Assembly (NCBI RefSeq): GCF_048771995.1
Contig: NC_133050.1
Location: forward strand, 5,654,501 to 5,718,500
Reading direction: 5' to 3'
DNA: 64,000 nucleotides
From: Taeniopygia guttata
Taxonomy: Eukaryota > Chordata > Aves > Passeriformes > Estrildidae
Part shown: positions 22,048-32,995 of the stretch, in pieces
How the letters are laid out: the number at the start of each line of letters is the position of its first letter
Numbering within the stretch: position 1 is the stretch's first letter
Made by a program: the position numbers and the translations under genes
The notes under the pieces: model-generated
The model's database searches: none
What the model was told of the DNA's origin: nothing
The model's input: only the letters and a program-made list of their open reading frames with translations

Positions 22048-22535
22048 TTTGTCCCAGTGCTGGGGCCGGGTTTGTCCTGGTGTCCCCAAAGCCGGGTTTG
22101 TCCCGGTGCTGGGTTTGTCCCGGTGTCCCCAAAGCCGGGTTTGTCCCGGTGTCCCAAAGCCGGGTTTGTCCCGGTGCCGGGTTTGTCCTGGTGCTGGGTT
22201 TGTCCCGATGCTCAGGCCAGGTTTGTCCCGGTGTCCCCAAAGCCGGGTTTGTCCCGGTGCTGGGTTTGTCCCGGTGTCCCCAGAGCCGGGTTTGTCCCAG
22301 AGCTGTGGCCAGGTTTGTCCCGGTGCCCCCAAAGCCGGGTTTGTCCTTGTGCCGGGTTTGTCCCGGTGTCCCCAAAGCCGGGTTTGTGCCGGGTCCGGGT
22401 TTGTCCCAGTGCCCCCAAAGCCGGGTTTGTCCTGGTGCCGGGTTTGTCCCGATGCTCGAGCCGGGTTTGTCCCGGTGTCCCCAAAGCCGGATTTGTCCCG
22501 GAGCCCCCAAAACCGGGTTTGTCCCGGTGCCCGGG
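22048..22535. repeat. GC-rich minisatellite (CCGGGTTTGTCCCGGTG type)
   Basis: Roughly 20 units of 16-27 bp made of AGCCGGGTTTGTCCCGGTG with or without TCCCCAAA. The unit length is irregular. It ends in a short TTCGGG/TTCAGG hexamer run near 22,540-22,565. Confidence 0.93.
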
Positions 22536-22711
22536 CCAGGTTCGGGTTCAGGTTCAGGTTCGGGTTCGGGGGCGCTGGGGGGAGTGGGGGGGGCGCGTTT
22601 CGGCGCAGCGGCCGCCAGGTGGCGTCAGAGCGCCGGGCGATGATTGACAGCTGTCAATCACCGCGGCCGAGGGGCTGAAATGGGGTTCGGGGGGTGCGAG
22701 GCTTTGGGGCA

Positions 22712-23417
22712 TGACGGAATCTGAGGTGTTTAAACGAACCCGAGATTGTGGAAAAGTCTCTGAGCCCCGTGGCCGAAGAAGTCGTAAATCGTCTGTGCTG
22801 GTTTTCAAGGTTGTTTATTATTATACATATAAGAATATTTGTGTATATATTCCTATATGTATAAGAATAAACTTATCTATAACATGTTCTGCTGCCCTGC
22901 CGCAGGTCTGCCCTGCAGGGCTCTGGCCCTCAGTGGGATGTTACAAACATTAAATACCAGAAACTATTGTGATATATTTACAATAACGTGCCAATGTAAC
23001 ACCCCTCAGTGGGATGTTACAAACATTAAATACCACAAACTACCTGTGCTGGATTTACAATAACGTGCCAATATCTGTCACCTACGTTGGACAGTGTGTC
23101 CCCAGCCTGAACCAACAGAAAAATGCCAACACCACAGTGAAACATGGAGGGTGTGAAGAAGGAGAAAAAGGACAAGGCACACCCAATTCCTCCATCTTGT
23201 CCCCTTTGAACCCCTAATCTAGAATCCTAAAATTTTACTTTTGCACCCGTGCCACACTTAATTATTGCTTCTATCAAACACTCAGAGCTTGTAATTCATC
23301 CTGTAAGATTGAGAACTCTTTTCCATGGACAAAGATCACAGCCAGTGTCTCTGGGGGCTCTGTCCAGGGGGGTTCCTGACCCCTGCCAGGGTCCCAGGGC
23401 AGCTCTGGGTTCCCACA
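22712..23417 (-). mobile_element. Second solo LTR, same family as 3794-4411
   Basis: This element is similar along its length to the LTR at 3794-4411, beginning TGACGGAATC and ending TTCCCACA. The shared block from about 23,010 to 23,400 is nearly identical. An AATAAA on the minus strand (complement of 22,814-22,819) matches the same position in the first copy. It carries a 76-bp tandem duplication of the segment starting CAGTGGGATGTTACAAACAT (22,931 and 23,007). The flanks GGGGCA and GGCCGT do not match, so the target-site duplication is lost or the ends have been rearranged. No internal genes. Confidence 0.8.
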
Positions 23418-23555
23418 GGCCGTGCCAGGCTGCAGCGTGGGCTGGTTTGGGTCCCCCTGGGGTGTTTCCATTGTTTTTGTCTCAGGCTGGGGGTGGTCAT
23501 CTCTCTCTTCAGAAATCCCTTAGAGCCCCTTCCACTGCCTAAAAGTCTCTGGACT

Positions 23556-23800
23556 TTGGACAAGGGGGACAGGAGGGACAGAAAAAGGGGGAAAGGTTTC
23601 CCACTGGCAGAGGGCAGGGTTAGATGGGATGTTGGGAAGGAATTCTTGACTGTGAGGGCAGTGAGGCTCTGGCACAGGCTGCCCAGAGCAGCTGTGGCTG
23701 TCCCATCCCTGGAAATGTCCAAGGCCAGGTTGGACAGGGCTTGGATCAACCTGGGATCATGGAAGGTGCCCTGCCCAGGCAGGGGTGGGACAAGGTGACA
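23556..23800 (+). mobile_element. CR1 LINE 3' fragment
   Basis: CR1 3' sequence: AGATGGGATGTTGGGAAGGA, GTGAGGCTCTGGCACAGGCT, GCCCAGAGCAGCTGTGGCTG and CCAAGGCCAGGTTGGACAGG. It is 5'-truncated, in plus orientation, and lies 140 bp from the solo LTR. Confidence 0.92.
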
Positions 23801-25340
23801 TTTATGTTCCCATAAACCATCCCCTGACCATTTGCTGCCCGAGACAACGACAGCAGCCTGATTTCCAGCCTGGGTGAGTGATGCAAGGCCCTGCATCTCA
23901 CCTGCCTTCCCTTTTTGGAGAAACCACCACTCCCTGAGGTCGCTTTCCCAGTCCTGGGAAAAGATGGTTTGAAAAGTGGGATCAAAGCCAGCCAGCTCTG
24001 AGGGGCTCCTTGCAGGGCTTTGTATCAACGTGTTCTGCTGGCTGAATTCTGCCAGCCAGCCCCAAAATACTCCACAAAACATTTTTGCTGAAAATGCCAT
24101 TTGAGGCAATCTGCTTTTTCCAAGGAGCAGGCTGGGAGCAGCGGGAGCCAGGCCCCTTGGACAAAGCTCTGGCTCTTCCCTGGCCAGCTGGAGCTGGGAA
24201 TGGCAACCCTGAGGGTTTATCAAAAGGCACTTTTGGGGATGGTGGCTGGTTCTGCTTGTCTCACACTCCCTTTGTGCCAGAGGTGCGCTGGGAAGTGGCT
24301 CTGCTCGCCAGGGATGTGGCAGCCAGGGGAAAAGGGAGGCAAAAAAGAGAAAATCCTTCGCCCTGCTCACTCAGCTGGCAGCTGGGAAGGAGCTGGAGTT
24401 TTTCTCGCCTGTATTTCCAAGTTTCAGTAGCAGAGGAGGGTGGAAGCTGAAGTTTGGTTCCTCTCTGTGTGTGGGGTGACCTTTGGTTAGAGCCTCTCCC
24501 AGCTTCAGGTCTCATCACTCCCTGCAGCCACAAACTGATGTCTGTGTGGTCAAAGAACAGTAAAAGAATAGAAAAAGAGTAGTGAAAGAGTGATAAAAGA
24601 ATAAAGCCCAATTTGTATTTTATAATTTTTGAGATGTGGTCTCAGCTCAGGAGAAGGAGCCTGGAGTGAGTAGTTTGAGGGAATAGAGGCCATTTAAATC
24701 CCCTTTTCACTGTATTTGGGGTGAGGAGGGTGTCTGGGAGCAGAGCACCAAGTTTCCACCAGGCTTTGCACTGGTGTGTGCACTCACACCCCGAGACGCT
24801 CCAAAAGCTGCTGCAGAGTGTTTATTTTACACCCACCCTGCTCACACTTTGAAGTAGATTTAAGCAACAACAACAAAATTATAGGCCCGGTATAAATCTT
24901 TAATCAGAACATGTTTCCCCCTCCGAGCCCGCACTGCTGTGCACAATCAGAAGGCAAATCAAAAGAAAGCAGAGTAAATTATTCATTGGGAGTCTATTCC
25001 TGCTTTCCCTGCACGGGAGGCTGGGAGGCAGAGCTGGGGTGTGGGTCTGTCTCAGGAGGGCTGATTTTACCCCATTTGGGGCCACAGAGGCACGGGATGG
25101 GCACCCCCAGCTCTGCTTTCCCTCTGCCCAGCCCGTGGGGTGCCCCAGGGCCGGGAGCTCCACTGCTGCATCCTCCAGCCCTTCTGCTCCCAGAATTGGG
25201 GTGACACTCGTGTGGCTCCACCTGCCCCCACAGCAAAAAGTGATTTCGGGAAATGAGTCCCCTGAGCCAACCCAGTCCCACCAGTTCTCCCCATCCCTGC
25301 CCATCCCAATCACTGCACCCACCTGCCCGGGTTATTTCGG
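23801..25340. other. Intergenic, nothing recognised
   Basis: Moderate-GC sequence with no supportable gene. The segment 24,830-25,000 is AT-rich and complex and could hold a conserved element, but I cannot show that. Confidence 0.6.
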
Positions 25341-25882
25341 GAATGCCCAGCAGATCCTGAACCACACCTGAGCTGCTGTGGACAGGACACAGGCCTTGGG
25401 AGGGTCTAAACATTCAGGCAGAGTCACCAAAGCTGTTTGCAGAAAGAGATTTTGGAAGTGGCATCATCATAATAATCATTATTATCATCATCATCATCAT
25501 TATTATTAAGTTATATATTTTTAAATTATTACTATTATTAGTAATTTATGGAATGCCCATCAGATACTGAACCAAACCTGAGCTGCTGTGGACAGGACAG
25601 AGGTCTTGGGAGGCTCTAAACATTCAGGCAGAGTCACCAAAGCTGTTTGGAGAAAGAGCTTTAGGAAGTGGCATCTTCATAATAATCATTATTATTATCA
25701 TCATCATAATTATTAGAATTTATATATTTTTAAATTATTACTATTATTAGTAATTTCTGGAATGCCCATCAGATACTGAACCAAACCTGAGCTGCTGTGG
25801 GCAGAACACAGAGGTCTTGGGAGGGTCTAAAAATTCAGGCAGAGTCACTAAAGCTGTTTGGAGAATGGGCTTTAGGAAGTGG

Positions 25883-25936
<54 letters not shown>

Positions 25937-25998
25937 TAATTTATATATTTTTAAATTATTACTATCATTATGATAAACCTCACAGTATTTAGCCAAGG
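25341..25998. repeat. Tandem triplication of a ~210-bp segment
   Basis: Three near-identical copies start with GAATGCCC at 25,341, 25,551 and 25,760, followed by the first bases of a fourth at 25,998. Each copy has a unique-looking half (CTGAGCTGCTGTGGACAGGA, TTCAGGCAGAGTCAC) and an AT-rich half with (ATC)n/(ATT)n microsatellite. The third copy is longer (238 bp) because its (ATC)n run has expanded to about 18 units. Confidence 0.95.
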
Positions 25999-26079
25999 AA
26001 TGCCCAGACCCATCACTGCCGTGTGTCCAGCAGCTCTCGGCTGTCAGTGGAATCAAACCCCTTTTCCTTGAGGTTTTTT

Positions 26080-26470
26080 CTTTAAAAAATAAAAAAAAAA
26101 ATTATTTCAGAGTCACGCTCCATGGCACAAACTGTAAAAATACATTTTAAAATGTCCAAAACAGACAGGTCGGGACCTTGCTGCTAACAATCCTCCACCC
26201 CATCCTTGAAATCTAAAGTAGTGAAGGATTTTGCAGAAAATAATGGATCATTTTCCCATTTACCCATGATTCAAGGATTAATAACTAATCCCATCAAAGG
26301 ACATCTGCTTAGATTGTTCCTTGTCAGTGAAAGTAAATAGAGCCTTTTAGTCTTTAGACCTAAACTCCTCTGAGGTTATTATGCAGAGGAACCTCCTACA
26401 AGCGGCCGCTTTCTCTGCCGCCCCTGCTGTGCCTAACCCTGGAGGGAGAACGCAAACTTTGCGAGTCCCT
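26080..26470. promoter_or_regulatory. Candidate conserved noncoding element
   Basis: A 390-bp AT-rich, non-repetitive stretch lies in GC-rich surroundings. It contains homeodomain-like TAATCC sites (around GGATTAATAACTAATCCCAT) and an ATCAAAG motif. It resembles developmental enhancers near neural microRNA genes, but conservation is untested. Confidence 0.3.
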
Positions 26471-29400
26471 GGACATAAAGGTTATTTGCTAGAATGGAGG
26501 AGACTTTTATGAGAGGCCGGGTAAGCTGAGACCCTCACCCTCCCCTAAGGCTGGGCTCGGGCAGGGGGCTGCACCCCCTTTGAGCCGCTTTGTGCCGCCT
26601 CTCTGGCACATTTTGGGGTGGGAACGGGGGGGCTTTGCTCTCCCTAAAGCTTCTCCCCTATTCATGTGGTGCTTCAGCTCAGCTCTTCTGGGGTGAAATG
26701 GGAAAATGAGGAATGTTCGGGTCCAAAATGCCCGAGGTTGGAGGAAAATCGGGGAGGGGGACACGGGGCTGGAGGGAAGAAGAGCTTAGGAACAATGAGC
26801 TGCTTGTCACACAACGGCCTGTCAGAGCATCAGTGGGGTTTTCAGCAGTGGGGCCCCCAAAGCTGCTTTTTGGGGGGATGGAGACATTCCCAAAGGGGTT
26901 GTGGCCAAGCCAAAATGTGGGGAAATTGCCCCGAGTGAGAGGAGCTCTGTCTCTTCTCCTGCCCAGCAGCTGCTCTCTGTAAATGTTGGTGGTGGCACTG
27001 CCCAGGGCAGAAGGGGGAGATCCCTGGGGGTCACCTGGGGCGAGGCCCAGCAGATCCCAGTCCCCATTCTCTCCTTCTGGCGTGGAAATAACCACTGGTG
27101 CCCGTGCCAGGCCGTTGGAGGGATGCATGTTGTAAGCATTTCAGAACATCTAAAATTAGACTTTGCCTTTTTTCCCTCTACCAGAACACGGCTGAGTGTC
27201 TCATCCACCAACACCAGCTGTGGATTTTTTTTATTTTTTTTTTGCTCTCGCTTTGGAAAAAGCTTCCTCAGAGATACAGACAAAAAAGAAATGCTGCTCC
27301 TCCCTCTCCCTGGCACACACAAAATATGAGAGTAATTACAAACTGGGGCTCTGGGCCTCAAACCCAGAGCCTGCTCTGGGTTATTGAGGGAAATCTTTCA
27401 AAACCCAAATGGGAAGCAGCCCCATCAGCCTTTTGCCGTGTAGGGAAGCTGGTCCTGCTGTGCTCAGCCCTTGCAGCCCTCTGGACCTGCAGCCCCGATG
27501 CTGCTGCAATCCCGACTCGCTCCCAGCCCCGGCGAAGGGAACAATTGCAGGCAGAGCCAGTGGGAGTTCAAAAGGAGCAATACTGAATTAAACGATAGCA
27601 ATTTCCCTTATTTTCTGCCGCTTAAAGGTGCACGCTGGGAATGTTTAAATATCCTTGTTATCCCCTTCAATACCTAGGGAACATTTTTTTAACGAGCTGG
27701 GCTGTAATCAGGCCGTGTTCGTGCCAGGCATCCCTTACAACAGCCGTTCTCCAAAAGAGCTGTCCAGATCGAAGCCCTTTGAGGCAGAAGAAAAGGCACC
27801 TGCTGGAAGGAGGACGCCAGGCAGCTGAGCCGGGGTAGGTGCTGGGGAGACACTTCACCCCATTTTACCAACACAAAACACAGCTCCCTGCCTGTACAGA
27901 AAGAAGGAATTTTGGTATTCGCTTTAGGTTTGGGGTTCGTGGTGTTTTTTCCTGGTTTGGGGTTTTTTTTCACGTGGATTTGGAGGTGAGGATAACATCA
28001 CATCCGAGGCCAAAATGATCTGATATAAATTAAGTTGCTTGTTTTCAGGACTCAGCCCCTTTCCCCCTGAAGCTGCTGGGTTACCTGGCTGCCTTTGAAG
28101 TGAATGGGGTGAACCATTAAAATATCCTGAGGTACTAAACCCTCCACCTGAGGTAGGAAGCACTCGCTGGGCAGAGCCAGGAGGAAGCCACGAGGCTTTC
28201 CAGCCCTGAGGCAAGAAGAATTTGTCTGGCTGTGGGGTCAAAGATGGAGCAAAGCGCTCCCATGGGCAGGACAGAGGCTGTGTGTGCCCGGCCTGGCTGC
28301 TGCAGGAGCTCAGGACTGAGGCTGAGGATGGGCAGGAGTTGCCAGGACAGGGTTGGCACCTCCTGGGGATGGCTTTGGAGCTTCTGTGCCACTGTCCTTC
28401 AGCATGCACCCACTTGCTTCAAAATGCAGCTTTTGTTGGCATTTTCTTTGTCTGGGGGCCCAGGCAGCAGCAGAAGTGCCCAGCGAAGGCATAAAATGCC
28501 ATCGTGGAGTGGAGCTTGGCACCAAGACAAAGACATTTATTTATGGAGCACCCAGCTCCAGAGCCTTTCCCCTTGCCCCAAACCTACCAGCCACTCAGGG
28601 AGCTGCACCCCAGATTTTGGGGTGAATTGGGCTGCGGGGAGGATCCCAAACCAAATCCTGTATTTGGAATTTCCAGGGCAGCGGCCACACCCACGTTTAG
28701 GGCCTGTCGTGGGGTCATTGCTTACAGAAAATAACCCACAGCTTCTCTAAAGCCATCCATCCATGGGGACATCTCAGTGCAAATTCTTCAAAAGCCAAAA
28801 ATCCTCTTTGACCCAAATGTGGCACATCTTACAGAGCTCGTGGGTCTCCCACACCTCCGAGCTGGCAGGCAAAAAAAAAAAGGAATTTCCTTAAAAATCC
28901 CCAGTGGGGAAGCTGCAGGCTGGTCCCCTCTGGGGCCCTGCACCCCACACCCTCTGGGGGTGCTCCCCAGCACCCAGCACCCCCCGTGAGGACAGGGGGC
29001 ACCCTCTGCTCCTGCCCACATGGGGAAGGGCATTTTCAGAGGGCATTTTCAGAGGGCATTTTGCAGGGGGGCACGGAGAGCATCTCCCTGCGGGCTCCCC
29101 TAGTGCAGGAGGGGATGGAGCTGGTGCCTGCGTGCAAAAAAAACCCCACCGAGCTCCTTTCCCTCCCGTGTGCCACGCTGGGACACCCGGGGGTGCCCGC
29201 AGGTAGGAGGGCACACCTGGGTAGGGCACAGCCAGCTTTAGGCGCAGCTTTCTGATCGATTTTGGGGGTGCTGCTGCTGAATTTGCACCCCCATTCCCGC
29301 TCTGATGTGCCCGAGGCTCATCTTGGCACATTTTGGGCTGGGGCAGAGGTTTGGGGTGGGCACAGAGCTGTGCCCGCAAAGATAAACCGGGTGGGGGGCG

Positions 29401-30293
29401 TCCCTCCCCTCTCCCCATCACGCTGCAAACCCGACCCTTCTGGGGGGAAATCGCCGCTTTGTTTGGGTTTTCTGGAGGATTTTTTAAATTTTTAATGCGC
29501 GCGGCTCCGTGCGGGGCAAAGGGGGGCGGCTCCTCCGCTGCGCGGGGCTGGGGGTGCCTCCCTCCCCCGGGACCCCGAAAATCGCGATTTTCCGAGGGGA
29601 AAATCCTCCTGGATCATCAGACAGTGACCGCCCCCGCCGTCGCAGCCCGGGATTTGCCTTCCAGCAAAAAGTCTCTTCAAAAAATAAGTTGAAAACGCGG
29701 TTTTGAGGCACTACCGCTCCTTTTCGTGCCCTGTGGCAGCGGTTGGCACTGGAAAAATCAACGTGAAATGAGATGGGCACAAAGCTCCTGAGCTGGAGGC
29801 TGCCCGCCTTCCACTGGTGGAGCCAGTATTGCAAAGAGAATTCCGAAAAAAAAAAGGGATAAATTTCTCTACCGCTTTGCTCCAACCCCTCCTCTTTAAA
29901 GTTCACTATCAGAAAAAATAAAGAGGTGCTTTGAGACCCGAAAAATGACCGTGTGTGGCAAAGGTTCCCACTTTCTTTAATTGCTGCTTTGGGATAAGGA
30001 GGGGAAAAACAATAATCCACTTTTACTTTTATTTTATTTTTTATTTTTTTTTAATCTGGTGGGCGAAGCCGCCGTCCTCACTGGAGGATGGGGAAGAGAT
30101 GCCAGAGGGTCTCGGGTCTGTAGTGAGGATTTCTGCAGGAAAACTGTTCCCTTCGCTGGGCGTCGGTGGCTGCGAATTTGCCAAGAAAGTGGGAACAGAA
30201 AGGGAATTTCAAATTTTTCAATTTCCTTTCCACACAGCGTTGTCCGCGTTTCCAAACTCAAGGGAGGTTTGCAGGAACGTCGGCTGAAATCCC

Positions 30294-30294
<1 letters not shown>
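26471..30294. other. Intergenic, no supportable gene
   Basis: GC-moderate sequence with scattered low-complexity runs, including a three-fold GGGCATTTTCAGA repeat near 29,026-29,070. The segment 27,560-27,740 is complex and AT-rich and might be regulatory. ORFs of up to about 180 codons overlap each other on both strands without recognisable domains. Confidence 0.6.

Positions 30295-30347
<53 letters not shown>
30295..30347. repeat. (AAT)n microsatellite
   Basis: About 16 uninterrupted AAT units. On the minus strand it gives a polyTyr or polyIle spurious ORF. Confidence 0.97.
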
Positions 30348-30350
<3 letters not shown>

Positions 30351-31319
30351 TAAACCGGGACGGACAGAAATGGTCGGGGTAACACACGACTCCTCCGCCC
30401 GCGCAGCATCTCCATCGGTTCTGGCCATTCGCAGTAAAAAAATGGATTTTTAAAATAGAATATTCATGGTAATAATTTAAAAAATAATTTAAAAATCCTG
30501 TTGAGTCGGGAATTAAAGAGGAATGGGGCAGAGGAATGCAGAGAGCAGCGACCCGGACGGGGCTGGGAAAAGCGCCTGAGCTGCCGGGGTGGAAAGGAAA
30601 CTGCAGAAAAAGGTTTTTCCCAAATATTAAATAAATAAATAAATAAAATTAATCTTCAAAACTAGAAAGAAAGAAGGGAAGAGACACCCGCAATTCTGTT
30701 TCCAAGCCGGCTCCGGCGCTCGGGACGCTGCCACCCCCACCGCCCCCATCCCTCGCGGAGGTTTTCTTCACTTATCAGTGTTTTTATCCCTTAAACTAAA
30801 CCGCAAAACAGGGAATTGATTCCTGATTTTGAGTTCATTCTCGTTATTTCGGAGTTTGAACGGCGGGCAAAAGAGGAGAAAATGTTCTTTATTAGGGGGA
30901 AAAATAAAATAATGCTGAGCAGGGAAGCAAATCGGAGCCCGAGGTGGAACGGGCGATATTTTTTAATACGCCGTGATGACAGTTCGCGGAAGGAGGGAAA
31001 TAAAGTCGATTTCCAAAGCGAGGGGGAAACTTTGTGAGATACCACCGGCGAAAACGCTCCGCTGCCCGCCGCGAGCAGCAGCGGAAAAATCCGCTCCGTG
31101 CGCTGCTCCTGCCGTGCCCCCCGAGCTGTGATCAACCCTCAGGAAATGCCGGGGAGAATTTGCCCCTAATCTGCGCTTATTCAACAAAAAAAAAAAAAAA
31201 AAAAGCCCTGCCAGGCTTATAAAATCGCAGGTAACAAGGAAACTCGGGATCGAGCGCGTGTGCCGGGGATCTCCGCTTTCTGCAGGGAGGTTTGAGATGA
31301 ATAAAATGCAAGGAAACAG
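30348..31319. other. AT-rich intergenic stretch before CpG island
   Basis: A/T-rich sequence with an (AATA)n run near 30,630-30,650 and a long A tract at 31,185-31,205. No gene recognised. Confidence 0.6.
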
Positions 31320-32340
31320 AATTTCCCTTTAAAACACTCCCTGGGGCCGGGGTGGAGCGCTCCCAGCCCGGCCCCGGCCCCTCCGCGTGTCCCCGAATTC
31401 CCGGGATATTCCCGTTTTGGGAGCGGGTCCCGGGCGGGCGGGGGAACCCCAACCCCTCCCTCCCCTCCCCTCGGGCCGGGCCGTGCTGCTCGCCGGCCGT
31501 TTATGGCAAAAAGGGAGAAAAAATTTATTGGAATTAAGGAGTAAATTCGGAGCAGGCGCACGGGCCGCGGCCGCGCGTGTCCGCGCCCCTGAGCACTTCA
31601 CACCCCCACGGCTCGGCCGCTTTCCTTCCAAACCACCCTAATTCCCTCAAATAACCCGTTTTATCCCCGTTGTCCCCGTTCCCCCCTCACCCCCGTTCCC
31701 ACCCCCAAAAGCTGCTGCCGTTCTCTCTCCCCGCGCCTCCGTGGCTGCGGAGAGAGAGGTTGCCATATTTGCATATATGGTAATGAGCTCCTAATTGCCA
31801 GGCTTGCTGCGCTTTGCTGATCGATTTCGAGCGATCCAGAGGTTAAGGAAGCTTGGAAATAGCGCGGCTCGCAGCTCCCCCCTAGCCCCGGAGCCCCCCG
31901 GAGCCCCCCGGAGCCCCCCCGCTCCACGGAGCTGGCCCCGCATTTGCATCCCAACTTTTTTTAACTCTCCCACGTACACTTTACGTATGGGCTACGTGGA
32001 GGCTCCGCGGCCGCTCCTATATATCCTTACGCCGGGCACGGCCCCCGCTCCTCCGGCGGCGGCTCCGGGCTCGGGGACACCGCCGAGAGCCGCGGCGAGC
32101 CGGGCAGGGCAGGGCAGGGCAGAGAGGGCACAGAGCCGTGCCAGGTTGGCACGCAGGGCAGCGAGGGAGGCCAGCGCAGGCAGGACCCACCGGGAGCATC
32201 CCCGGCCGCCCCCAGGTGGGTGAAGAAGTCGGGGTAAGCCCGGAGAAAGAAGCGAGCCCCGGGGTGCCGAGCATCGCCCACCCACCCCCGCCCCGCGGAG
32301 CCCCCGCAGCTCCCGCGCCCCGCGCAGCCGGACAAACAAT
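31320..32340 (+). promoter_or_regulatory. CpG island with TATA-box promoter
   Basis: A CpG-dense island has an embedded AT-rich core at 31,755-31,850 (TTTGCATATATGGTAATGAG, CTCCTAATTGCC). A TATATAT box lies at 32,018-32,024, so a start near 32,050 is predicted on the plus strand. Upstream, CACGTA, TACGTA and TACGTG lie within about 30 bp (31,971-31,997). A splice-donor-like CCCAG|GTGGGT lies at 32,215/32,216. Given orientation and position it may be an upstream alternative promoter of the miR-9-1 host transcript; this is inference. Confidence 0.5.
32050..32215 (+). ncRNA. Candidate first exon from the TATA promoter
   Basis: GC-rich sequence between the predicted start and donor CCCAG|GTGGGT. 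It has no convincing coding frame. The start is estimated from TATA spacing only. Confidence 0.25.
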
Positions 32341-32631
32341 GTGAGACTTGGCGGAACAAAAGCGGCGGGGCTTGGGTTGCTGAACACGTCTGAGGCCAGA
32401 CGAGCCGCGCGATTTATTGGACTCGGTGAGAAAACCATAATAAAAAAAAAAAAAATGAGGGGGTGGGACGGGGTTGGAGCGGGGAGAGGACTCTCAAAGC
32501 GTCTTTATCATGGGCCGGGGGCCGCAGCGCTGCGGGGCCGGGGGAAGATGCCCGGGAGCGGGTCCGGCTCCTGCCTGGGGCCGGGGGTGCGGGTGGGAGT
32601 TTCTCCCAGAGCCCCGGGGGCAGGGGGAGCT

Positions 32632-32995
32632 TCCTTCCCTTTTCCCTTTCCCCTTTTCCCTTTTCCCTTTTCCCTTTTCCCTTTTCCCTTTTCCCTTTTC
32701 CCTTTTCCCTTTTCCCTTTTCCCTTTTCCCTTTTCCCTTTTCCCTCTTCTCTTTTCCCTTTTCCCTTTTCCCTTTTCCCATTTCCCTTTTCCCTTTCCCT
32801 TTTCCTTTTTCCCTTTTCCCTTTTCCCTTTTCCCTTTTCCCTTTTCCCTTTCCCCTTTTCCCTTTTCCCTTTTCCCTTTTCCCTTTTCCCTTTTCCCTTT
32901 TCCTTTTTCCCTTTTCCCTTTTCCCTTTTCCCTTTTCCCCTTTTCCCTTTTCCTTTTTCCCTTTTCCCTTTTCCCTTTTCCCTTTTCCCTTTCCT
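32632..32995. repeat. (CCCTTTT)n heptanucleotide array
   Basis: About 50 copies of CCCTTTT on the plus strand, with occasional one-base losses and gains. The minus strand is pure purine (GGGAAAA). The array generates polypeptide-like ORFs such as FPFSLFPF and GKREKGKG, none real. Confidence 0.98.

Noticed and set aside
23336..24370. Minus-strand ORF of 344 codons
   Set aside because: It spans the end of the solo LTR and a CR1 fragment read in reverse; no recognisable protein.
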